Shown here one piece after another: positions 10,259 to 20,000 of a DNA stretch of 64,000 nt. Positions within the stretch are counted from its first letter, which is position 1. Each line of letters starts with the position of its first letter. Both the position numbers and the translations under genes were made by a program. The notes beneath the pieces are model-generated. The model did not search any database, was not told where the DNA came from, and saw only the letters and a program-made list of their open reading frames with translations. Source of the DNA: Stutzerimonas stutzeri (GTDB lineage Bacteria > Pseudomonadota > Gammaproteobacteria > Pseudomonadales > Pseudomonadaceae); contig NZ_JAGQFP010000001.1 in assembly GCF_019090095.1 (NCBI RefSeq), positions 1,828,501 through 1,892,500 on the forward strand, in the 5' to 3' direction.

Positions 10259-11494
10259 ATGCGCAACCTCGATCCGCTTGCCCTAGCTGTAGTTGCTGCC
10301 ATATCCCTGCCCGTCATCGCAGACCAGAATTCCATCGACGTCGATCAGTCCGGTGTCTCGCTAACGGCTACGGTCACGCAAACCGGAGGCGCTGACAACA
10401 CGATTTCGATCGTCCAGAGTGGCGCGGCAAACGAAGCGGTTTCACACCAGCTAAGCGGCTTGGGAGACTCTATTAATCAGTATCAACAGAGCAGCTCCAA
10501 CTACAGCGAAGCGCGTCAGTCGACCACCACCATGGCGGGCGCCATCACCAGCAATAGGATCCTGCAGCACCAGGCAGAGGGTAGCGGCAATATCGCAACT
10601 GCCCGTCAGGCTGACTCAACCGCAAGTGTCATATCCCAAGGCCAACATGGCACCTCGAACGTAGCGGAGGGCACACAATCAGGCTCGACCAATGCAGAGA
10701 TCTACCAGCTGCAGGTAGGCGATACAAACGCTGCCATCGCGAACCAGTCAAACGCCGAAGCCAAATCCAGCAGTAGCCAGTACGGTCGCGAAAACGTAAG
10801 CACCACCCTCCAGAACGACACCTTAGGTGACACGGCCTATGTTTGGCAGGACGGCACCGCCAACATCGCCACTATCAGACAGGACACGGGTAGCGTTTCC
10901 GATGCCACGATTCTGTCCTTCGGTGCAGGCAACTCGGCGACCGTGATTCAGTTATCTGCCATCGCCTCGAATGCCACCGTTGAAAGCGCTGGCAACGATA
11001 ACAGTACGACGGTTACCCAGTCCGACATCTTGATGAAATTAACGAGCGAGCAGCGTGGCGACCGGAACCGGCTCGCAGCGAGCCAAGGCGGCCGACAGAA
11101 CACAGCGGCTGCATCACAGGCCGGCAATGACAATGTTATCGAGCTGACCCAAGCAGGCAGGGACAGCAGTATTGCGGTAGCGCAAACCGGCGACCTCAAC
11201 ACGGCGAGCCTCTCGCAGCACGGCATTGGAAACGAATTGAGTGCGGTGACGGCCGGGAATGACAACAGCATCCTGACCGTTCAGGTTGGGGCGGGCGAGA
11301 TAAACGAACTGGACCTTGAGCAGAACGGGGACAGCAACATCATCCAGGCCTCGCAAACCAATGAGGGCAACTACGCGCTCATCAGCCAAACCGGCACTTC
11401 AAATACCTCGGACGTTTCGCAGCAGGGCGCCGGAGACCATGCCCGCATTCTCCAGAGCGGCGCCTCTAACGCGGCGCAAGTGCTGCAGCGCTAG
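10259..11494 (+). CDS. Curlin-repeat (amyloid-like) secreted protein
   Basis: A 411-residue protein with an N-terminal signal peptide (MRNLDPLALAVVAAISLPVIA) followed almost entirely by degenerate curlin-type repeats of about 20-23 residues. Their pattern is N-x3-V/I-x-Q-x-G-x2-N, for example GGADNTISIVQSGAAN, AGNDNVIELTQAGRDS and TGDLNTASLSQHGIGN. This spacing of Asn, Gln and Gly is the signature of CsgA/CsgB amyloid strands. The protein is about three times longer than CsgA. No csgDEFG or second curlin gene is next to it. I chose the ATG at 10259 because a GGAG ribosome site precedes it and the signal peptide begins there. The function (extracellular fibre or matrix) is inferred from the repeats. 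Confidence 0.8.
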   Translation: MRNLDPLALAVVAAISLPVIADQNSIDVDQSGVSLTATVTQTGGADNTISIVQSGAANEAVSHQLSGLGDSINQYQQSSSNYSEARQSTTTMAGAITSNRILQHQAEGSGNIATARQADSTASVISQGQHGTSNVAEGTQSGSTNAEIYQLQVGDTNAAIANQSNAEAKSSSSQYGRENVSTTLQNDTLGDTAYVWQDGTANIATIRQDTGSVSDATILSFGAGNSATVIQLSAIASNATVESAGNDNSTTVTQSDILMKLTSEQRGDRNRLAASQGGRQNTAAASQAGNDNVIELTQAGRDSSIAVAQTGDLNTASLSQHGIGNELSAVTAGNDNSILTVQVGAGEINELDLEQNGDSNIIQASQTNEGNYALISQTGTSNTSDVSQQGAGDHARILQSGASNAAQVLQR

Positions 11495-11692
11495 AGCAGC
11501 TTGTCGCCATCAGCCGCGTCCACTCTCGGCGTCAAGGCCTGTTGAGGATCAGCCCGACGCGCTGAAACGCCATGCCAGCGCCGAGCCTCAGCCATTTGTC
11601 TGACGACCGGCACGCAATCAAGCCATCCAGTGGGGAATATTCGCCCCGCTTATGCGGTCGGAACAGGCAGACTTGCCGACGCCGGAGCCGTG

Positions 11693-12391
11693 ATGAACAG
11701 CCTCACCGAACCCTTGATTCAGCATCTCGACGACACCTTTTTCGACCGGGACGCGCAAATCGTCGCCCAGGATCTCCTAGGCACCGTGATTCGGCACTGC
11801 GTCGATGGGATGTGGTTGTCGGCGCGCATCATCGAGACCGAGGCCTATTACGTCGACGAGAAGGCCAGCCACTCATCACTGGGCTACAGTCCGTCGCGAC
11901 GCGCCATGTTCATGCCCGCCGGCCATCTGTACCTCTATTACTCACGTGGCGGCGACTCACTCAACTTCAGCGTACAGGGCGAAGGCAACGCGGTCTGCAT
12001 CAAGGCCGGCTACCCTTGGGTCGATTCGCTGTCGTGCGAGGCTTCCATCGAGCGCATGCGCAGCAACAGCCCAGCCGCCGCCGGCGGCCCTCGCCCCCTG
12101 ACCCGCCTGTGCTCGGGCCAGACGCTGCTGTGCAAGGCGCTGGGACTGACGGTTACCCAATGGAACGCGCAACGCATGGACCCGACCCGCCTGCGCGTGG
12201 ATGACATCGGCGCGCGCCCTGACATCATCCAGACGACGCGCTTGGGCATTCCAACCGGCCGCGACGAGCACCTGCCCTACCGCTTCGTCGATGCAGGCTT
12301 CGCCGCGCACTGCACGCGTAATCCGCTGCGCCGTGGCCAGCTGGAAGGACAGGACTATCATTTGCTGCGCCGCGAACTGCTCGCCAGTTGA
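11693..12391 (+). CDS. Alkyladenine (3-methyladenine) DNA glycosylase, Mpg/AAG family
   Basis: This 232-residue protein matches the AAG/Mpg family, which removes alkylated purines such as 3-methyladenine and hypoxanthine in base-excision repair. Diagnostic segments are AQDLLGTVI, ARIIETEAYY (with the catalytic Glu), the S-x-R-RAMFMPAGHLYLYYSRG region and the C-terminal YRFVDAG. The frame is open upstream from 11630, but a GGAG site at 11684 fits the ATG at 11693 (or a GTG at 11690). It is monocistronic and a hairpin terminator follows. Confidence 0.9.
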   Translation: MNSLTEPLIQHLDDTFFDRDAQIVAQDLLGTVIRHCVDGMWLSARIIETEAYYVDEKASHSSLGYSPSRRAMFMPAGHLYLYYSRGGDSLNFSVQGEGNAVCIKAGYPWVDSLSCEASIERMRSNSPAAAGGPRPLTRLCSGQTLLCKALGLTVTQWNAQRMDPTRLRVDDIGARPDIIQTTRLGIPTGRDEHLPYRFVDAGFAAHCTRNPLRRGQLEGQDYHLLRRELLAS

Positions 12392-12520
12392 GACACCGCT
12401 GCACCCTGTCGGATCTTGTCGTGCAACGCCAAGGCGAATTCGCCTGCTCGCAGGTTGCGTAGCGGTACTCGCCTGGCGCCAGTGACGTGCCTGATGCCGA
12501 CCAGCCTGAAGGTCGACATC

Positions 12521-12543
12521 AGGGCCACGATAGTGGCCCTTTT
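12521..12543 (+). terminator. Hairpin terminator between convergent genes
   Basis: An 8-base perfect stem (AGGGCCAC / GTGGCCCT) with a 4-base loop GATA is followed by a short T run. It lies between the glycosylase gene and the convergent TolC-family gene and could serve both. Confidence 0.65.
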
Positions 12544-12560
12544 GGGCCTGTCCAGACGGC

Positions 12561-14048
12561 TTAAAGCATACCGCCCTGCCACTCCGCTTCGCGATTAGCC
12601 AAGGCCTGAGCGATGGCATCGACATCGTGGGACTCCAGCGCATCCGGCAGCGGATCCGAGCCTACGCTGGCGAACACCTGGCCATAGGCATTGCGTAGAT
12701 CGGCATACGCCAGATCGCGGCGCAAGTTCGCTTGCAACAAATTCAATTCGCCCTGAATCAATTCCAGCTCGCCGATCCCTTGAGCTTTGTGGCGATTGCG
12801 TAGCTGCTCGGCTATCTGCTGATCCAGTGCCGCCAGTTGCTGGCTCGTGGTGAATTCACGCTGAGCCTCCTGGAAGTTTGCATTGGCCACATAAAGCTGC
12901 GCCAGGATAGCCATCGACATCGCCTGTCGGCGCATCGTCACCACGTCCTCGCTGGCCTTGGCCACGTCGATAGCAGCGGGCGCCGAGAGCACATTGAACA
13001 GGTTCCAGGTAACTTTCACACCGTAATCGGCCCAGCTCTGATTAACCAGAAACGAGTTGCTGTCATAGTGCCCACCCAGCGAGAACTCCAGGCCAGGCAA
13101 CATGCGCAGCATCGCCTTGCGCGTTTCTGCCGCACCAATGCGCGCCTGGTAGTCCTGCTCACGCAGCTCAGGCCGGTTGACCAGCGCCTCCTGCTCGAGC
13201 ACCGTCATGTCCGTCGCCAGCTTCGGCATGGGGTAATCGGCGGCGGCTGGCGCTAGCTCGAACTGCGCCCCCATCGGTAGATTGATCAGCGCAGCCAGTT
13301 CCGTCTTGGCCAGAGATAAGGCTCGCCGCTGCTGTTCCAACTGACGAGTCGCTTCGATCAGGGAACGCTGGTAGCCGAGTGACTGGACCGGATCGCCAAT
13401 ACGCTGCTCGCTCATGCGCGCACTGTCCTGCCTGGCTTGATCGACGCGTGCCATTTGCTGGTCGATTTGAGCCAGAAGGCGATCGGCGGCCATGGCGCGC
13501 CAATATGCCGAACGCACGTCCTGGATGATGGTATGCAGCACTTTTCGCCGACGCTCCTGGACGATCAGACGTTGATCGCCCTGCTGTTTGGCACTGACGT
13601 AGCTGACGCCGAAGTCGAGCACGTTCCAGACCATCGTAAGGTCGCCGACCTCACGGTCGCGGTCCTGAGAGGTCGAGGGTTCCAGCGACTGGGTACCGGT
13701 GCGAATACTGCGGCTGCTGGATGCGCTGACGTTGTTGCGCCCGGCATAGCCGGCGTTCAGCGCCATGCGTGGCAGCATGTCGAGACGAGACAAATCGACC
13801 TGGCGTTCAGCCATGGCCTCTTCCATGACTTTCAGGCGCGCTTCCAGGTTGTACTTGACCGCGCGAGCCATAGCCTGGTGCAACGTCAAAGGCGCGGTCA
13901 GTGGTTCCTGCCCACTGAACATGCTGGCCAGATCAGCCTGAGCACGCTGCTCGCTGGCAGCACGCTCGATCGGCTGACTGGTCACAGCGCATCCCCCCAT
14001 GGCCGCAGCAAGCACACACACCGCCAGTACCTTGTATTCTTTTTTCAT
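12561..14048 (-). CDS. TolC-family outer-membrane efflux lipoprotein
   Basis: A 495-residue outer-membrane factor with a lipoprotein signal (MKKEYKVLAVCVLAAAMGGC, lipid cysteine C20). It has two TolC-type halves rich in long coiled-coil helices, for example LTLHQAMARAVKYNLEARL and the matching repeat region near residue 280. Proteins of this family form the outer-membrane channel of RND pumps and type I secretion systems. The gene lies 47 bases after the stop of the giant surface protein on the same strand. No RND pump or ABC exporter is adjacent, so it probably serves the giant protein and the HlyD-type adaptors encoded at 27010-31214. Confidence 0.88.
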   Translation of the reverse strand: MKKEYKVLAVCVLAAAMGGCAVTSQPIERAASEQRAQADLASMFSGQEPLTAPLTLHQAMARAVKYNLEARLKVMEEAMAERQVDLSRLDMLPRMALNAGYAGRNNVSASSSRSIRTGTQSLEPSTSQDRDREVGDLTMVWNVLDFGVSYVSAKQQGDQRLIVQERRRKVLHTIIQDVRSAYWRAMAADRLLAQIDQQMARVDQARQDSARMSEQRIGDPVQSLGYQRSLIEATRQLEQQRRALSLAKTELAALINLPMGAQFELAPAAADYPMPKLATDMTVLEQEALVNRPELREQDYQARIGAAETRKAMLRMLPGLEFSLGGHYDSNSFLVNQSWADYGVKVTWNLFNVLSAPAAIDVAKASEDVVTMRRQAMSMAILAQLYVANANFQEAQREFTTSQQLAALDQQIAEQLRNRHKAQGIGELELIQGELNLLQANLRRDLAYADLRNAYGQVFASVGSDPLPDALESHDVDAIAQALANREAEWQGGML

Positions 14049-14095
14049 CCGTGGGCCGCCCCCAATCGCGGCTTGTGTTCTTGTAATCGGTTGAT

Positions 14096-17000
14096 TCAGG
14101 CCGCGGGAACCTTGTCAGCCCATTCGCCAAGGGCCTTGGCCAGTTGATCGATGCGCTGCCGCTCGTTTTCATGCAAGGTTTCGAGTTGCTGCCCCAGACT
14201 TGGAGCTCCCAGAAAGCCTTTCTCCTCTATCTCTACCCCATCTCTGCCAAAGAGGTCCCCCTCCCCTTGCCGAGGGACCAGGTTGCCGAACGCAGATGAC
14301 AATGTGCTGTTACCGAACACGCCGCCATCACCGCCGCCGAACCCCAGGAAGCCGACCCCGGTCCCATCGCCGAACGCCGAGGAACTGAATATCTGGGCCA
14401 GATAGCTAGGCGCCAGCGCCTGGTTCTGCAGAAATATGTTACCGATTGGCGGAATTCCCCCACCCAGACTTGGTGCTTCGAATAACGAAGGCGGTACCAG
14501 CGGCGGCATCAGCGCCGGTGGTGGCGGCACCGAGAGGGGTGGCGGCGACGAAACCGACGGGGTGATGACCGGAGCGGACGGCGTCGCGACGCGGAATTCC
14601 GGGTCGCCCGCATCCAAACCCGCTCTGATCTGTACGCCAGCCGTGCTGGGTATGCCGGCCAGGGCCAAGTTGGCATCGTTGCCGAGCGTATCGCTGAGGC
14701 TGCCGCCGTTGCTTTGAATGGTCGTCGCTACCGCGACGCCGGTCAGGTCGACCTGTCCCGGAGCAACGGTGTAGCTGAAAATCAGGGTATTGCCGCCGGA
14801 GCCCGACACATATTCGGCGAATACTGTCCCGCCGGTATCGAGCGTAATGGCGATACGCGGCGTACCACCGTTGGCATCAACCACCACCGCGTCGTCGAAG
14901 GTAACGGCGAACTCAAGCGTCTGCCCCGCCAGATAGGTCCCATTACTTGGCACCCTGACCGCAGCGACCGCCGGGCCGGTATTATCCGGCGCGTAGGTTT
15001 CCCCGCTGAGGCCGGAGGTCAGGTTGTTGCCCGCCTGATCCGTGATGCCGGTCCCTGAGCTATTCAAGTCGAGCCGCAAGGTGCCGTCTCCGGTAATCGA
15101 CCCGACGGTCACCTCATAGGTCTGCGCATCGATCCGTACGACTGACTGGACGGCCCCCGCGACCGTACCGGTGCCGACCAGCGTAAAGTCGGCCGCGTCG
15201 ACACCGGTCACCGCTTCGTTGAAGTGCAGCGTATAGCGGACGGAGTTGGCGGAGGTTGGCGTCGTATCGACCCGTATCAAACCCGAAGCGATCGGCGCCG
15301 TGGTATCCACCAACACACCGCTGGTTGCGCCTACCGCATTCAAGGTGAGATCGAGACCATTGCCGGCTGCGTCTCGGGTCGTTCCGCCGTTGAGGTCCAG
15401 AGCACTCACGGCGATGCCATCGCCGTCGGTGTCGCCCGCCTGCACGCTGTACTGGAAGACCAACGCGGTGCTGCCGGAGCCGGACACGTACGTCGCGTAA
15501 CGGGTCACGCCGCCGATATCCAATGCCAGTCGCGGAGTACCGCCGCCAGTATCGACCAGCACGGCCTCGCTGGCATTGACGGTGAAGTTCAACACATCGC
15601 CAGCGTTGTAGGCGCCACTGGCCGGAACCGATACCGACGCCACGGTCGGCGTGACCGCATCGACCAACACCCCACTGGTCGAACCGACGCCGTTGAGCGT
15701 AGTGCCGGCCCCGTTGCCTACCGCATCGCGCAGCGTGCCACCGTTGGTATCGAGCGTGCCGCCCACGGATATGCCGTTGCTGTCCAACTGGCCGCTCTGC
15801 ACCGTGTAGCGGAACACCAAGGCGCTGGTGCCCGAACCAGAGACATAACTGGCGTAGACGGTGCCGCCGGTGTCCAGGGTAATGGCCAGACGCGGCGTAC
15901 CGCCGCTGGTATCGACTAAAACCGCCTCACTGTAGTTGATGATGAAGTCCAGGTTCTGCCCGGCTACGTAAGTGCCGTTGGCCGGAACGGATACACTGCC
16001 AACCGACGGCACGTCGCGGTCAACGCTGTAAGCCTCGCCAGCCAAACCGCCGCCGATTGCGTTATCGGCAGTGTCAACGATCCCGGTACCGCTGTTATTG
16101 AGGTCGAGCCCAATGCTGCCGGTACCGCTCACGCCACTGACCAGCACGGCATACGTCCGGCCATCAATCTGTGTAACGGAGGTGATGCTGCCGCCGGCCG
16201 AGCCGCCAAGCACCAAGCTGAAGTCAGAGGCATCCACACCGGAGACATCTTCATCGAAGGTCACTTTGAAATTGAGCGAGCCCGCATTGCTTGGATTGGC
16301 GTCGATGCGCACGATACCGCTGGCCATCGGCGCCGTGGTATCCACCAACACACCGCTGGTTGCGCCTACCGAATTCAAGGTGAGATCGAGGCCATTGCCG
16401 GCTGCGTCGCGGGTCGTTCCGCCGTTGAGGTCAAGAGCACTCACGGCGATGCCATCGCCGTCGGTATCGCCCGCCTGCACGCTGTACTGGAAGACCAGCG
16501 CCGTGCTGCCGGAGCCGGACACGTACGTCGCGTAACGGGTCACGCCGCCGATATCCAATGCCAGTCGCGGAGTACCGCCGCCAGTATTGACCAGCACGGC
16601 CTCGCTGGCATTGACGGTGAAGTTCAACACATCGCCAGCGTTGTAGGCGCCACTGGCCGGAACCGATACCGACGCCACGGTCGGCGTGACCGCATCGACC
16701 AACACCCCACTGGTCGAACCGACGCCGTTGAGCGTAGTGCTAGCCCCATTGCCCACCGCATCGCGCAGCGTGCCACCGTTGGTATCGAGCGTGGTGCCGC
16801 CCACGGATATGCCGTTGCTATCCAGCTGGCCGCTCTGCACCGTGTAGCGGAACACCAAGGCGCTGGTGCCCGAACCGGAGACATAACTGGCGTAGACGGT
16901 GCCGCCGGTGTCCAGGGTAATAGCCAGACGCGGCGTACCGCCGCTGGTATCGACTAAAACCGCCTCACTGTAGTTGATGATGAAGTCCAGGTTCTGCCCG

Positions 17001-20000
17001 GCTACGTAAGTGCCGTTGGCAGGTACACTGACGGAGCCGGCGGTAGGTGCTACGCCGTCGACGATAATATCGTGCTGACCGGCAATCGAACTGGCCCCGC
17101 CAGTGACTGGCAAGGTCAAGACCGCATCGTCGTTGGTCGCACTGCGGATGGTCGCGCCGTTCAGCGACAGCGCGCCAGTCGATTGATAGTCGAGGTCGGC
17201 GGTCAAGTCCTCGGCCTGCACGGTATAGCTGAAGCTCAGCGTGTTGCTGCCGGAACCGGAAACATAGGTCGCCTGACGATCAGTAGCGCCGGTCTCCAGC
17301 AAGAGCGTCGGCGAGCCACCGGCGGTAATCACCGTAACCGCCTGGTCGAAGGTCATGGTCACGGTGATGACATCACCGATTTTGTAGCCACCATCTGGGT
17401 TGCTGACGTTCACCGAGGTGACGACCGGGTTCAGGCTGTTCACGCTGATCGCGATGGTGTCGGTATCCGTCTGGTTACCACCCGAGCCGGACAACCCTAG
17501 ATCATTAGTCGCTATCTGCAGTGAAGCCGGGCCGTTGTATCCGCCAGTGGGGCTGAAGACCATGCCATTCAACGCCAGGTTGATGTCGGCCACGCTCCCT
17601 TCGAAGGTCATAACGCTATTGGCAGTACCACTGCCCGTGATGAAACTCAGCCCGGCAGTACCCGACAGGGTGATCAGGCCATTGCTAGCGGTGAGCATCA
17701 CCCGAACGATGCCACCACCGACGTCCACATCGCTGATGGATACCTGGTTGCCATTACCGCTGGAGAAGACCAATAGGCTGTCTTGGTCCGTCGATTGGGC
17801 TGCGGGAATACTGTTGACCGGTGAATCGTTCACCGCGGTGACCGTCAGCGTGACCGTGGTGGAATCGCTCTGGGCCCCGCCGCTGCCAGCATTGCCACCG
17901 TCGTTGATGCCCACCGTGAGTACTACGTTGCTGGTGGCGTTGAGTGCGGTCTGGAAGCTCACCCCGCTGGCAGCAATGAACGCATTGATATCGGCGACGG
18001 TACCCGTCAGGGTCAGGCTGCCCGAGCCCGATCCCGCCACCGTCACACCCGATCCGCTGCTGGCCGATAGGGTACCGGAAGCCACCGAGAAGGTCCCAAC
18101 GACAATGCTGCTGCCGGCATCGACGTCAGCGAAGCTGATGCCGGTGAGGGCAGCGCTGACATCTTCCGCCACACCGATGGAAACCGGCGCAGTAATGACC
18201 GGCGCATCGTTGACCGCCGCGACCTGCAACGTGACGGTGTCGCTGTCGGTCTGGGCTCCGCCGCTGCCCGTGTTGCCGCCATCGTCGATTGCCACGGTCA
18301 GGATCACGTTGGCCGTAGCATTGGCCTCCGTGGTGAAGGCCAGGTTGTTACCCGCGATGAAGGCATTGATGTTGGCAACCGTGCCGGTCAAGGTCAGCGC
18401 GCTGCTGGTGCCACCGACAGTCACACCGCCGCCGCTGGTTGCGCTGAGCGTACCGCTGGCCACCGAGAAAGTGGCGGTGACGGTGCCACCGCCAGCATCG
18501 GTATCGCTGAAGCTGATGCCGGTCAACGCGCTGGCCGCATCCTCGGTCACGAGGATATTCGCCGGCACGCTGGCCACAGGTGCGTCGTTGACTGCGATAA
18601 CGCTGACCTGCTTGGTCGCCGTATTGCTGCTATCGCTGCCGTCATTGACCGTGAAGCTGATGGTGCGGTTGGCGGTGCCGGGCGTATCCGAGCTGTTGCT
18701 GTAGGTGACGCTGCGCAACGCGGCCTGCCATTGAGCAAGCATGGCAGTGCCGCCAGCCGACGTCAGGGTCAGCACGCCGGTGCCAGCGTTATAGCTGGCG
18801 CTGATGTTGCCCATGGTGCTGCCGTCGTTGACGAAGGCGAGCACATCTTGGCCGCTGGCGAAGCTGCCCGTGATGGCCACGGTGGCACTGGCTGACGTGG
18901 TGTTGTCCACATCGCTTAGCGTCAGGCCGCTGTCGATCACCGTGGCGCTGCCATCTTCCGTGAACGCGCTGGTACCGCCGGACGTTGTGACCACGGGTGC
19001 ATCGTTCACGGCGGTAACGGTTACCGAGATGGTGCCGTCGGCCGGGCCGGTGTTGGCGGCATCGCGGATGCGCGTGGTGATGATGAAGTTCTGGTCGTTG
19101 TTGGCCGAAGGGGCCAGCGCCACGGCGGCCAGCGCCGCGTTCACATCGGCCACCGAGCCGGTGACTGTCCATACGCCCGTGCCGGCGTTGTAGGTGGAGG
19201 TGGCCGAACCGAAGGTGCCGGTGGACAACGAGCCCGCTGCGGGATCGGACAGCGTGAGCGTGGCGGTGATGGTGTCGCCGGTGTCCACGTCGGTCACCAC
19301 GATATCGTCCAGCGCTACCACACTGCCGCCTTCGGTCGCGGCCTTGCTCTGGGTGAGATTGGTGGCGGTCGGCGCGTCGTTCACCGGCGTGACATCCAGC
19401 GTGATGGTGCCATCGGCCGGGCCGGTATTGGCAGCGTCGCGAATGCGCGTGGCGATGGCGACATCCTGATCCCAGTTCGCCACCGGCGTGAAAGCAACGG
19501 CTGCCAGCGCCGCGTTCACGTCGGCCACCGAGCCGGTGACCGACCACACGCCAGTGCCGGCGTTGTAGGAGGAGATGGCCGAGCCGAAGGTGCCGGTGGT
19601 CAAGGAGCCGGCCGATGTATTGTTTAGTGTCAGCGTCGCGGTAATGGTGTCGCCCCCATCGGCATCGCTAACCACGATATCGCCGATCGCCACGCTGCCA
19701 CCGGGATCCTCGGTATAGGTAACGGTCTGGTTCAGGTTGGTAGCCGTGGGGGGGGAGTTCGGGATGTAGTTGGTATCGGTAGTACCACCGGCCGTGGTGA
19801 GAATGGTGGAAATCGCCGTCCCTGCGGATCCGTTCATGCCTCCGGAAACGGCAGCAGCACCGCCAGCACCGCCAGCACCAACGTTACCGGACAAGCTGGA
19901 GACCGTTGAGCTATCCAGCTGCACCGTACCGCCGGCGTTCCAGATGGCGCCGACACCCGCACCACCATTGCCGCCATTACCGGTGCGCCCATAACCAGCC

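Noticed and set aside
12561..14048. RND drug-efflux outer-membrane component
   Set aside because: No RND pump gene is adjacent, and the gene directly follows the giant surface protein gene on the same strand, so an export role fits better.
17400..18704. A 434-residue plus-strand frame antisense to the giant gene
   Set aside because: It mirrors the cadherin-like repeats, is made of repeated Leu/Pro/Ser-rich blocks, and lacks a ribosome site. It is a by-product of GC-rich repeat codons.
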